Positions 18,601-29,411 of a DNA stretch of 64,000 nucleotides are shown here, piece after piece; position 1 is the stretch's first letter, and every line of letters starts with the position of its first letter. The DNA is from Piscicola geometra (taxonomy: Eukaryota > Annelida > Clitellata > Hirudinida > Piscicolidae). Location: NCBI GenBank assembly GCA_943735955.1, contig OX030956.1, positions 6,263,145-6,327,144 on the forward strand. The letters run 5' to 3'. Below the pieces are notes generated by a model. That model was not told the DNA's origin and made no database searches. It was given only the letters and a program-made list of their open reading frames with translations. A program made the position numbers and the translations under genes.

Positions 18601-19876
18601 GAGCAACTATTTAGTTCTGCAGGGCAAATCTACGCAGATCGTCGAAGCAACCTTCATGGTGAAAATGTTGAAAAACTTTTATTTTTGGCTTACAATATTA
18701 GTTTGTTTGGATTTAATTATTTAACAGAATGTGTCATCGTTCAATAGTATTTTTTGCTTTTAATAAACTTATGTGGACCATTTTGAAAAACTTTTTTTTT
18801 TCCAAAATATACGTTTGTTGGATTTACTTATTAAACTGACATTAAATACAATTAAAATTTTAAAAAAAGTTGGGAAAAATTTCGGTTTCGGTTTCAGCCG
18901 AAAATCTGATTTCTATTTCGACTTAATTTCGTGTCAGCCGAAAATAGAATTTGAATATCGGCTTAGTTTCGGTTTAGGCAGAATTAAAATTATCGGTTTC
19001 GGTCGGTCTCTAGTAGGTGGGAATGTTCTTTTGAGTGTGTATTATTTCAAAAGATGTATATTATTAGAAATTTAGGGTTTAAATTGATAATATACAATAG
19101 GGATAGAAAAAATACAATAATAAATTTTCCAGCAAATAAAATTTCTAAAGTTTCAAACCTGCTAGTGCAGATGTTCTTCTCATGGTTTGGGAGGTTGGAT
19201 CTGGGTATCTGTTTGGCACAGAAACTGCACGAAGATGGCAGCTCTGAAATGGCCTTTTCAACAGCCAGGTTTCTGATGCACTGGCTCTTGCTGATCTCAC
19301 AGCGACACTGCGGGCATGTGGCGTCTTCATCTTTTATCCTCGAGTCGGCCAGTAGATGGTTGAGGCAGCTAGCACACATCAAGTGTCCGTTAGTGCACTG
19401 TGTGGAGACTTTAGTAGTAAACTGGTGCATAAGATCATAGTAGATGATGGGCAAAGGTTAATCTATATAGCCTTTTCATACATCTTATTTTTAATGTTTT
19501 TTTATTTATGCAAATTTTCAAGTAAAACATTGGAAATAAAGTGATTTTTTGAAAGAGTCTTCAACTTTGCAATGTAGGTCATCGACACCTGATAGATGCT
19601 GGTGTTTGGCAAATCCAAACAGACCACACAGCACAACACTTCTAGCAGACGTTCTTCTAACGGATGCTCTTTGTCATAGTCGTTTGGCTTAAACCTGAAA
19701 ATCATCCAACAAAGGATATTTTTGGTAATATAACAAGTCGCAAATTAGCATACACTTTTATAATAATATAATTAAATTTCATTCAACCTTTTAGTTTCAA
19801 TTTCTACAGAAGAGCTTGAAGATGAATCTAGCTTTAAATTACTTTCGCTTTGCGACTCCATATTACTTTCAGCCAT
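15626..19876 (-). CDS. ZFTRAF1: Zinc finger TRAF-type-containing protein 1 (cysteine/histidine-rich protein 1)
   Basis: Eight phase-consistent exons: 19788-19876, 19589-19694, 19159-19397, 17094-17194, 16896-17006, 16566-16768, 15874-15974 and 15626-15773, for 365 residues, close to the vertebrate length. After a Ser-rich N-terminus, [17 protein letters not shown] begins a RING-type finger, which continues through [11 protein letters not shown] and [13 protein letters not shown]-type Cys/His region follows ([37 protein letters not shown]), then the conserved C-terminal domain ([47 protein letters not shown]). The order and spacing match vertebrate CYHR1/ZFTRAF1, a cytoplasmic RING/TRAF-type protein that is probably a ubiquitin ligase. 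The donor after exon 6 is the non-consensus GTTGGT. The intron at 17195-19158 hosts a hAT transposon. The gene is head-to-head with PIGN. Confidence 0.92.
17279..17286. repeat. Left target-site duplication of the decayed hAT element
   Basis: GTAGGTGG, identical to the 8 bp at 19013-19020 on the other side of the element. Eight bp is the hAT target duplication size. Confidence 0.85.
17538..17810 (+). mobile_element. tRNA-derived SINE nested in the hAT element
   Basis: The head resembles a tRNA. An A-box-like GCGGCTTAGATCGTAG is followed about 40 bp later by a good B box (AGTTCGAATCC). A roughly 170-bp unrelated body follows, then an A-rich/AAT tail (AAAAAAATAAATAATAATAAT). This head-body-tail layout is that of a SINE. 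I could not define a target duplication, and the left boundary is approximate. There is no intact cloverleaf, so it is not a tRNA gene. Confidence 0.65.
18009..18747 (+). pseudogene. hAT transposase fragments (frameshifted)
   Basis: [19 protein letters not shown] and, after a frameshift, [20 protein letters not shown] match the central part of ZBED/hAT transposases. The C-terminal dimerisation motif appears at about 18541-18700 as [19 protein letters not shown] with [17 protein letters not shown]. Stops and frame changes separate these blocks, and the N-terminal BED finger and most catalytic residues are missing. The element cannot supply its own transposase. Confidence 0.8.
19013..19020. repeat. 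Right target-site duplication of the decayed hAT element
   Basis: GTAGGTGG, identical to 17279-17286. Confidence 0.85.
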
Positions 19877-20195
19877 TTTTATAATTTAATTTAGCCTGAT
19901 CAGCTGATTGGTCATTTAAATACTGGTTGTAGTAACTGTTTATTTTTTTAAGATCAATCATACGAAGTAATAATTTCATAGGAAAAATTCAAATTTTCAT
20001 GTTTTTTGAAAAAACAATTAATAGAAAATCGACATCATAACTATCTGATGAAAACTAAAAGTAAATTAGATTAATGCCATAGGTAAGCCCCCGCAGATTA
20101 ATAGTCCTCATCTTGTTTGCAGGTGTACATATAGATATAGAGTTCACCTAAATAAAATTACTCCTTACAGAACAATAAATCAAAAACAAACTGAA
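19877..20195. promoter_or_regulatory. Shared divergent promoter region of ZFTRAF1 and PIGN
   Basis: Only 319 bp separate the ZFTRAF1 start codon (minus) from the PIGN start codon (plus), so both promoters and both 5' UTRs must fit here. The stretch is AT-rich, and I do not see a clear TATA box or CpG cluster. Confidence 0.6.
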
Positions 20196-23100
20196 ATGAA
20201 TTGGAAGTTGATACTGTTTGGATTTTTGTTGCATCTAGTTTTATTCTATTCCATTTTTGATATATACTTTACCTCTCCCATCATTCACGGAGTTCCTCAC
20301 CACTCAAATCCTCTCCCACCACTCGCCAAACGGCTAGTTCTTTTCAGCGCAGATGGTCTCAGAGCTGACAAGTTATTTGAACTTCACTCAGGCAATCTTT
20401 CACACACACCTTATCTGAGGTACTTAGAAATTGAATATGAATGGGAAATAATTTATGCTTGATTTTTTGATTATAATTATTCATAAAATAGTTACATTAG
20501 TGATGCTCTGCACATAAACAGGAGCATAATGGAGGGCAAGGGAAGGTGGGGTGTGTCGCACACCAGAGTACCCACTGAATCAAGGCCTGGTCATGTGGCT
20601 ATGATAGCTGGCTTCTATGAAGATGTCAGTGCTGTAGCCAAAGGTAAGTGGTTAGGATATAGACATGTCTGCTAGCACTAAGAGAATTTTCAATGCAACC
20701 AGATTAAATATTCAACAAGCAGGTACTTGATCATTTCACAGGCTGGAAGGAGAACCCAGTGGAGTTTGACTCAGTCTTCAACCAATCCTCGAGCACTCTC
20801 GCCTGGGGCAGTCCTGACATACTGCCCATGTTTGCAAAGGGTGAGTTGGATTGCAGGTAGAAAGTAGTTCATTGTCTTCAACTCCAACTAACTACCATAT
20901 TCTCACAATAAATAAACAAAATTCCTATTAAATGCCACAATCTTTCAACCACAACTAAAAATCTTTTTCCATCCCCCCCCCCCCCCCCGCGATGTAGGCA
21001 GCACAGGCAACCACGTGGTCACCCACATGTACCCGGGCGAGAATGAAGACTTTGCACGCTACGAACTCACCAAGCTCGACTCATGGGTCTTTGAGAACGT
21101 CGAGGTGCTAAATTTTACTAAAAAATGATTTCGTTATTTTAGTTTTAATATTATATTTATTCAATCTATAGATTACTGTCGCTAAGACATCATGGAAACT
21201 AATATAATCAAAACAATCAATATTAAATCAACTACTTTCACAAACACAACAAACATCATCATCAAAACTACTTCTGAAATAGGATGGCCCTTGAATGTGT
21301 TCCTTTGGTGATTGAATGATTGCCCTAAAAAACCATGTATAAGGCGCGTACATTGTTAGAATTTTTCAAACAAATTTACTTTTAAAAGCTAGTGCGTTCA
21401 AACGGTAACCAGAAAGATGCGCAAATGGGAAACTATTTTGAGTAGCAATTGATTTCCTTCTTTTTGGTTATTTCAATCTTCTCCATTTTTCGCCCAGAAT
21501 TGTTTATTTTTATTTGTAATAATATAAAAAGCAGCAAAGGCAGACTTTTATTTCTTAAGTATTACGCGCTTTTGGTCACTTAGCAAAGGGCGCTATACAA
21601 ATAATTAGTGATTGATTGATTGATTACGCAAGGGTCACCCTGCTCAAGAATCACAAAAATAAATCGAATAGTTGTTTCTGGCGGACGCATCAAACGACAG
21701 CAGTCTGAGACAGCGCCTGCAGGCATCCACAGGTCAGATCTTCTTCCTGCACCTCTTGGGTCTGGACACTACTGGCCATGTCTACAAGCCGTACTCAGAG
21801 TGGGTGGGCGGGAAAGCATGATTTGGATGGTGGAAAGGAGTATGCTTAGATGGATATTTAATTATAGAAAACCTATACAAGCATTGTAAAAATGGAGTTG
21901 ATAAAACCTTTAAGTTCTAAAACAACACGTCTCGTTGACTTATCACCCATTCAAACTTCAGTATCTCGACAACGGCACAACTTCTACCACAGAAAGTACG
22001 TGGAGAACCTGAAGGTGGTCGATGAAGGGGTGGGCAGGATGGTGCAGTTGCTGGAAGAGTTTTTCGCCCACGATGCCAGCACTGCCTACATCTTCACTTC
22101 AGACCACGGCATGACAGACTGGGGTTTGTATGCTTTCTTAAAATTCCGTTTATCATTAAAACTACCTATTTTCCATCACACCACATCTTAAATAAATGAA
22201 AATATCATTCCGACCCTCACAAATCTACACGCTTTTTTCCACTTTCACCTACACTCTCCCACTCCTATCCCATGCTTCCCACTCCCATCCCATCCTTCCC
22301 ACTCCCATCCCATCCTTTCCACCACCACCACCTCACTTCCCAGGCTCTCACGGGGCAGGCGATCCTACCGAGACTGAGACGCCCTTCCTGGCATGGGGAG
22401 CCGGAGTGAAGAGGGGCAGACAACGTGGAAGAATGGACATAGAGCAGGTCTGTACACCACTATTGGTGATGATGATGGAGATGATGATGGTGATGTTTAT
22501 GGAGATGATGATGGAGATGATGGTGGTGATGATGGTGGAGTTGATGGTGGAGATGATGGAGATGATGATGATGATTAGGATGATGGAGATGATGGTGGTG
22601 ATGTTTATGGAGATGATGGAGATGGGAAAAACACTAGAGGATTTTAATTTGTTGTTTTTTTATTAATTCTTTGGTTGAAAGCGACATCACCCCTACAGGC
22701 AGACATCTGTGTACTAATGTCTATCTTACTTGGTCTGCCCATCTCTCTGCAGTCCGTGGTCAGCTTCTTTCATCAATGACGTGTCTTTGGCAGTCTCTAT
22801 TGAATCCAATAATATTTTTTCTTATGCGAATTCAGTATATTTATAGGTTTTTAAGATCACGAAAAAACACAAAATCATACTATACCACATCTCACTACAA
22901 TCCAAATAATTTCTCAACAACACACCACACAACAGGGCATAGTTCCAGTGCAGTTGCTGGACGCAGACGAAGACTTCAAGGCTCACAGCGTCCTCACCAA
23001 CGCCAAGCAGTTGTATGAGCAATACAAGGTTGTTCGTGCATGTATGTATGTATGCATGGGTGTATGGATGCATGCATGGACGGATGTATGGGTGAATGGA

Positions 23101-26100
23101 TGTATGCACGGATGTATGGGTGAATGGATGTATGCATGGATGTATGGGGGAATGGATGCATGCATGGACGGATGTATGTGTGAATGGATGCATGAATGCT
23201 CGGATTCATGGGTGAATAGATAGATGCATGCATGCGTGGATAATTAGTTAAATGGATTCACGAATGAACGCATGAGTGGGTGAATGGATGCATGCATGGG
23301 TGATAGTTTTATTTCAACGGCATCTAACACTTTTGCAGGCCAAGATGCGTGAGAAGAAAGAGGTAACTCTCTCATTCCTCTTCTCTCCTTACAAGTGAGT
23401 TGCCTCATTCACCTCTGATTTACTGCCTTCATTGCGAATCAACATTACAAAATATATTTATTTAAAAAAAATAAATAACACATCCCGTTGAATTATTTTT
23501 CACAGAGAGCACCGGTTCATCGTGAGTGGATCGTTTAACTTTCTCTTCACCCTGATTAAGCACGAACCCTCTTTTAATTATCATTAATAGTCAAGTCTTC
23601 AGAACGACTACTAATGAAATTTAATGGCTGCTTATTAGACGTTGTAGTTGTAATTCATTTTTTGAACTGGCGACAGGAGCAAGAATTTCTCAAGATGGAA
23701 GTGATGCTGGCATCTAAGCAGTTCGACTCAGTGGTTGGCGGGCTTCGTTGGTTTGCTAACCCCCCCCCCCCCCCTCAACGGGGTGAAGGGAAATATCTTC
23801 GGTGAAACAACAATTTTCTCCCTTCCACTCAGACCTTGGATGGTAGACGTCTTATGGACAGCATCCTTCGTGGATTCCGATACTACCACAACTATGAGAG
23901 AACACAATTAGGGTAATGTGTTTGTGTGTGTGTTTGTGTGTGCGTTTGTGTGTTTTTTTTTATGTGTAAGTGAGTGTACCGAAATTCAATCAAAATTTCT
24001 TTTTCATCATTCCATCCCAATACCAACAAACATAATTATAACAAAGTAACATGGAACGCCACAACAACAACAACACCGCAACACTGGCAACAACAACACC
24101 GCAACAACGGCAGCTTGTGCGTGTGTGTGAGTTATGTGGCTTGGATGCTCTACATCGGCACGCTGCTGCTGCAACACAACTGGGAGGGAGAACAGGTGGG
24201 ATGGGAAAGGGCAGGGTTGTGGCGTGGTGGTGATGATGATCAATTGAAAATAATAACAAAAACAAAAACAACAGAGATTCCGTTATTCTCGAAGACTACA
24301 ACGCAAGCTGGATTATGCCTTCTTGTGTCTTGTTTTCGCGCTTGTTCTAGCCTTGTATGGTAGGTGCTCTGTGTGGGAGTTATTCAATATTACTAGTTTT
24401 AATATAATATAGTATATTAAGCTTTATTACTACTGCTAATCAGTTAAACTGATTCACTATTACCACTGAATGATGATACAGTATTATTGATGTTATTGAT
24501 ATTGATTACAAGGAATGCAATGGTTCTGAATCCGGATTCGGAATCTTTGGATTCGGATCTGCCGAATCTAACACTAAAGTTTCGGTTCAAAGGGTTCTAA
24601 AAAGAATGTCCATTTTAAAACTCGCGGGCTACTTGTACTCATATTTATATGAATAAATTGCTGCGATACTTTCTTTCTCTATCGACGTAACGTAACGAAT
24701 CTTATAGATTTATATTATAGTCATTTAATTGTTATAAATATTATGGGCATTTAATTCGTTTTAAATGCTTGCTGCTTGGATTCGGATTCAGCATCAAGAT
24801 TCGGATTCGGATCCGCGGGTCTCAAATACTCGGATCCGTCCCATTCCTAATTGACACTACAGTGCAGCTGAGACCTCTGATGCATTACATCTACTTCTTC
24901 TGTCCCTTGTTTCTCTGCTACCTCGTCGCTTCTAGGTTCACTTTTAAACATTTCTTTGCAAGCCTCAATATTTAATGCCAAATTAGTTGAAATTGATAAG
25001 GTAAATACTCAATCGTTTATTGCAAGTAAGAAAAAGAGGCAAAATATGCTTACATAAGTATTGCCTCCTTGCAATGACGCATGATGGAATGCCAAACAGA
25101 GGGAGCTGGTTTGTAGTGTTATGGGCGGAGGTGGTGGAGGGCAGGAGTGACGTAATCCTCTTCAGCATCGCCATTGTCGCCTGTCTTGAAATCATGGTGT
25201 GTTTGTTGGAAGGAGGAGGCTTTTGTTGATTGCATCTCCTCTATGATATATTGTTTTATAATAATATTTGTGTATCCACTAGTATATAAAAACACAGTGT
25301 GTGGTTTTATAATGATAATGAATGTCATCATCATCCTCATTCAATAAGTTAAATTTTATAATGTAGCTTATCATTCAAAGTAAGAATATTTATTGCTTCC
25401 TTGCAGATTTTCAGCTTCGTTTATCGACAACTGCTGACGCTAGTGCTGCTGGGCATGGTGCTGTGGGCGTGCGTTCTTGTGAGTGCCATTACAGAAATAG
25501 TAGTATTACTAATATTAATAATATTAACGACGATAGAAAGATTACTACTAATAATGGTAACAATAATAATAACAATAGAAAAGTGAATGCCAAATGACTT
25601 TTCAGAGGCGCAAACTGTTCGCTTTCTGCTGCCTCTTCTCCTCTCTCTTCCCTCTCCTGCCCACCGTCGGAAAGACTTCCAACTACCACCTCGTGTCAGT
25701 CTCCTCATTGTTCATCATTAGATGCTTTATGGTTTCAATTTCAGAATCGATTGATTGATTAGTTTTCATAAGATGATTTATGAAGTTTTAGTCTTAGATT
25801 GGAAAGATAAACTAATTGATTGATTTATTGGTTGGTTTATTTATTTTTGTAAATCGGTCACGACACGCAGGTACGCATCCTGCATCGTCGCCATCGTCTA
25901 CTTCGGCATGCTTCTCTGGAGGTTCGTCTTGCGATCGAAGGAGTGGTCAGCAGAAGATAGGCCAGATTATTTTCATCTTTCTTTAATATTCGAAGGTGTC
26001 ACAGAAGATGCAAGGAGAGTTCGTACATCCTTCGCTTGCAAGTGGTCCTGATCCCCTTCTCGGGCGGTCTGGTGTGGTGGTTTGAAAGCGCAAGGAATTC

Positions 26101-27076
26101 CTTTTCCTCTTTTTCTTCACCCCTCTACTTTGACATGCACGTCTACAGCTGGTGTGTGCTCGGTGAGTATCTTATAATGGTTTGATTGATTTATTAGTTT
26201 TCAACTTGGTTACGTCTTTTAATAAGAATGCCTGCTGTTAAAAGCCTAAAAGCGTAAGTCCAATCAATGCATTAAACATCGTATCTGTCTCAAGAGATAA
26301 CGAATCTCTCCATACCACCACTGCCAGGCTCTTCCTTCCTCCTTCCTCTCTTCTCGTCCAGCAGACTGCCTCTGAGGGTGCTTTCCCTCTCCATCTCCTT
26401 CGCATGTCCCTACCTCCTGCTCTCGATCGCTCACGAGAGCCTTTTCTACGTGGTGTTGTGTGCACTGCTGCACTCGTGGTTGCTGCTGGAGACCAACAAA
26501 GACGAGGAGTGTCTCATGGAGGAGACTTTCGCAGGCGAGTGCCACAGGGACGAGAGAAGTCTGGGACGGGATGACGTCAGAAGGGCGTGCTTCTACTTGT
26601 TCTTTCTGCTCTTCTCCTTCTTCGGCACTGGCAACATCGCTTCGGTGAACAGCTTCGACCCCACCTCGATCCTCACTTTCGTCAGCGTCTTCAATCCTTT
26701 CGTGATGGCAGGCCTGTGCATCTTCAAGGTCCTTGTCCTCCTCCAGTTGGTCTCCTGCTTCTTCCAGGCCATCCAGGTCTCCATGCGCATCCCTCCGTAC
26801 ACCTTCTTCCTCCTCCTCCTCATCATCTCGGACTTCATGGCTTGCCACTTTTTCTTCATGGTGAAAGACTCGGGCAGCTGGTTGGACATCGGCACCAGCA
26901 TCAGCCACTACGTCATCATCATGTCCTTCATCATCTTCTTCTTCATCCTCCTCACCCTCTCCAAATTTCTCACGCACACCCGCCTTGACCTTATAATGTT
27001 TCTCGAGAAAAATAATTTGTTGCCCAGGTTTCTGCAGTGCTTGAGGAACAACCACGTGACCTACAAGAGCAAGTGA
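20196..27076 (+). CDS. PIGN: GPI ethanolamine phosphate transferase 1 (PIG-N / Mcd4)
   Basis: ER membrane enzyme that adds ethanolamine phosphate to the first mannose of the GPI anchor. Twenty-two phase-consistent exons: 20196-20419, 20522-20643, 20742-20840, 20998-21104, 21672-21799, 21993-22123, 22344-22447, 22699-22758, 22936-23028, 23339-23394, 23506-23521, 23677-23733, 23833-23912, 24114-24195, 24275-24359, 24863-24935, 25100-25196, 25407-25478, 25606-25694, 25871-25921, 26005-26162 and 26328-27076. They give 910 residues (human about 930). An N-terminal signal-anchor precedes the alkaline-phosphatase-type domain: SADGLRADK, nucleophile Thr in [17 protein letters not shown] and [14 protein letters not shown] multi-span C-terminal half follows, ending with [13 protein letters not shown] and [17 protein letters not shown]. 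Exon 11 is a 16-nt microexon. A poly-A signal lies at 27405. Confidence 0.93.
21560..21645 (+). mobile_element. SINE/LINE-type 3' tail in PIGN intron 4
   Basis: GCAAAGGGCGCTATACAAAT followed by a (GATT)n run resembles the conserved GCGCTATATAAAT 3' tail shared by many animal SINEs and their L2/CR1-clade LINE partners. The 5' boundary is not visible. Confidence 0.45.
22466..22614. repeat. (GATGRA)n microsatellite in a PIGN intron
   Basis: Imperfect GATGAT/GATGGA units between exon 7 and exon 8 of PIGN. It produces an Asp/Met-rich open frame that is not coding. Confidence 0.85.
23033..23310. repeat. (GGATGCAT/GGATGTAT)n degenerate repeat in a PIGN intron
   Basis: Tandem ATGG/ATGC-type units form a roughly 280-bp array immediately after the donor of exon 9 (23029). 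It makes long open frames on both strands that are artefacts. Confidence 0.85.
24510..24849. mobile_element. Short non-autonomous (MITE-like) DNA element in a PIGN intron
   Basis: The two ends read AAGGAATGCAATGG and, on the minus strand, TAGGAATGGGACGG. Inside both ends are clustered GGATTCGGAT repeats. The flanks ATTGATTA and ATTGACAC could be a decayed 8-bp duplication. The structure matches a small hAT-type element without a transposase. Its right end is only 13 bp from the start of PIGN exon 16. Confidence 0.55.
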
Positions 27077-27404
27077 GGAGTGAGGCTTCCCTCACTGTCA
27101 TGTAGGAGCATCTGAACCTTCTCATCCGGCATCACAGTGATGTAAATATATTCGGCACATTCCATCACGTTCAACTATTATTCAGTTATAGAAATGTCTT
27201 TACAGCCTTTGTATTTCTAGCTATATAAATCTATCGGCATATAAATGAGCTTCGTTGTTTTTAGTGGTCATTTTGTTGATAGAGGATTTCAGAGCATCTT
27301 GCAAAAATGTAGCATCTTGTCGACTATGCAAGTAGAATCATTGTTTTGTTGTTTTTGCGGTGCTTTTAATGAGTCGCTGAATAGTTTTTTAAACTTTATG
27401 AAGA

Positions 27405-27410
27405 AATAAA
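27405..27410 (+). terminator. PIGN polyadenylation signal
   Basis: AATAAA, 329 bases after the PIGN stop codon. It is the first strong hexamer in the 3' flank. Confidence 0.5.
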
Positions 27411-27638
27411 AGAAAAACATATTTTAATAGCTCTATTTACAATGAAGGGATCTTTAGTATTATTAAAATTATTGGTAGTCTTTTTAGACGGGTTTAAAAA
27501 GTTGTAAAGATTCTTTTTAAAAAATATCAAATATTGCCTTTCATCAACAGTTACACAAACCATGTCGTTCTCATCGTTAATCATAGCGACCATTCCAATA
27601 CTTTTACACCAACCGGCCTCAATGATCTGGTTCAACGC

Positions 27639-27789
27639 TCACTTGAGCTTCTTCTGGGCGACACCGATGCGCCACAGGTTGATGATTGATGGTGGCGAAC
27701 CTCAAGGAGTTGAGGCTCTCCTGCAGACACTCTTCCCTCGAAGACACACTCACCAACATGAGCACATTTGCACTGCCTCCGAGGCAGTT
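27639..27789 (-). pseudogene. Orphan kinesin-14 motor C-terminal exon (frameshifted)
   Basis: The minus strand starts after an acceptor-like TTGCTGCAG and encodes NCLGGSANVLMLVSVS, then CLQESLNSLRFATI. This is the end of a kinesin motor domain (NSLGGxxxTLMxxxxSP, ETLNSLRFA). One base later, in the next frame, it reads IINLWRIGVAQKKLK and a stop, a C-terminus typical of kinesin-14/KIFC1. The single-base shift and the absence of any upstream motor exon within reach suggest a broken copy or a sequencing indel. From 27077 to 27638 nothing else is recognised. Confidence 0.65.
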
Positions 27790-28049
27790 CTGCAGCAATG
27801 GTCAACAAAGCGCCCCATCATCCATACATCTAATAGCGCAGCACAACCATCATCATCATCACCAGCATTACAATCATAAGCACCAAACGTCAATTTAGGG
27901 TTAGCGTAAAAGTGTTATATTTTTATTTTCAGCAAAAATTCAATTTTATAAAGAAATATGGGATAATATCCGCCAAAGCGGTGCAGAATTTAACTAGCTC
28001 CGCCTACATTAACAATGCTGGCCAATAATGGCAAATGTTGGAACACATT

Positions 28050-28250
<201 letters not shown>

Positions 28251-28540
28251 GTATTTTGGAATATTGCTATATATACTTTATGTATATTCTTTATGTTGTT
28301 TTGGAATATTCCTAGATATACTGTATGTTTTGGAATATTGCCATGTTAATGTATAATCTGTATGTTTTTTGTTCCGTGTGTTATTTTTGAATATTGCTTT
28401 AAATATTTAGTTTCAGTTCTGTTTATTTCACAACTATATATATTAGCATGTTTTCTCTACGCTATGGATGAGTGGCGGTTAGTGTGGTCCAATCACCGTC
28501 TGCACCTCTTTGGCGGATATGATTCGAAATATGATTTACT

Positions 28541-28960
28541 TTCTAATCCGAAAACTCACTTTTAAAGATATCTTAAAAAAGTAAGTTATAAATTGACGTT
28601 TTTCTGTAAAGTAATTCAGCGTTTTATATCTGCTTTTTAGGTTGTAGAAAGGTGCGAAATGCAACTTTGAAAAATGCTGAATTACTTTGCGGAATGTCAG
28701 TTTATACTTTTTTTACAGAAAAAAAGTCAATTTATAATTTTATTTTGTTAGATATTTTAAAAAGTAATTTTTCGGATTAGAATGTAATCCTCTTTCTTTA
28801 TAAAGTGGCAATATTTTTTTAAATAAAAAATAAAACCCTTTCCCTAACCCTAACCTTAAATTGACCGTTATTTGTAAAAAAAAGTATAAATTGACATCCT
28901 GCAAAGTTATTAAGCATTTTACACATTTGCATTCTGCACTTTTCTGCTTTCTTCTTTATG
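28541..28960. mobile_element. Palindromic (foldback / MITE-like) repeat with a third arm copy
   Basis: Bases 28541-28619 (starting TTCTAATCCGAAAACTCACT) recur as the inverse complement at about 28672-28782 (ending TTTTTCGGATTAGAA). A third, diverged copy of the inner part lies at 28856-28950 (TAAATTGACCGTTATTTGTA...). The arms share the words TATAAATTGAC and AAAGTAATTCAGC. No coding capacity is seen. It is probably a small non-autonomous element or rearranged tandem copies. From 28961 to 29411 nothing further is seen. Confidence 0.6.
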
Positions 28961-29411
28961 CAGTTTACCTATAACCGGTTCAAAACCCTTAAAAAAATAT
29001 ACTGTAGCGAAATATTAAAATTCAAAATTTAAATTTTTAAACCGAATTAGAATCATTAAAATATTTAATAAACACAACTTGCCTATTTCAATATTCCATA
29101 TCATTAAAAAAATATTTTAAAAAATCATAAATGTATAAAAAAGATTGTATGCAGAATCGTACGCCTTGGAGATGAACTGTGTGCGGTTGTACACATGGAA
29201 GAAAAAGACGATATTGGTCATTCTTTTTGCACAAACAAACATCAAACGTTGACGTTTTGAACAAAATAGTTGTGAAACTCATTTAAATATTACATAAATG
29301 GTCATTGATAATATATGATTCCTTATCTATCAAAGTTTTAACTTTGAATTGTTGTAACTCACATCATTATAAGGCTTATCTCAAACTCTATGTTGTAACC
29401 ATTCCCCACTA

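Larger units (their letters stand above)
17287..19012 (+). mobile_element. Decayed hAT-superfamily DNA transposon, 1,726 bp
   Basis: Terminal inverted repeats: TAAAGACCGACCGAA on the left and, read on the minus strand, TAGAGACCGACCGAA on the right. Both ends carry clustered TTTCGG/CCGAAA subterminal repeats. The ends are flanked by an exact 8-bp duplication. The interior holds broken transposase sequence and a nested SINE. It lies in the third intron of ZFTRAF1 in the opposite orientation to that gene, and the intron-exon junctions are left intact. Confidence 0.85.

Noticed and set aside
21785..21990. Alternative PIGN exon 6 starting at TATCTCGAC (21962)
   Set aside because: It leaves the wrong phase after exon 5. 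The acceptor before AAAGTACG (21993) gives the family-standard PYS-E-KYVENL spacing exactly.
22822..23233. Long frames of IHPFTHTS and WMHAW type on both strands
   Set aside because: They come from the GGATGCAT array in a PIGN intron. Only 22936-23028 inside them is a real exon.
26264..27055. 263-codon minus-strand frame rich in Glu/Asp
   Set aside because: Antisense shadow of the last PIGN exon, which encodes conserved transmembrane sequence on the plus strand.
28848..28856. CCCTAACCCTAACC telomere-like repeat
   Set aside because: Only two units in an internal position. Too short to call an interstitial telomere.
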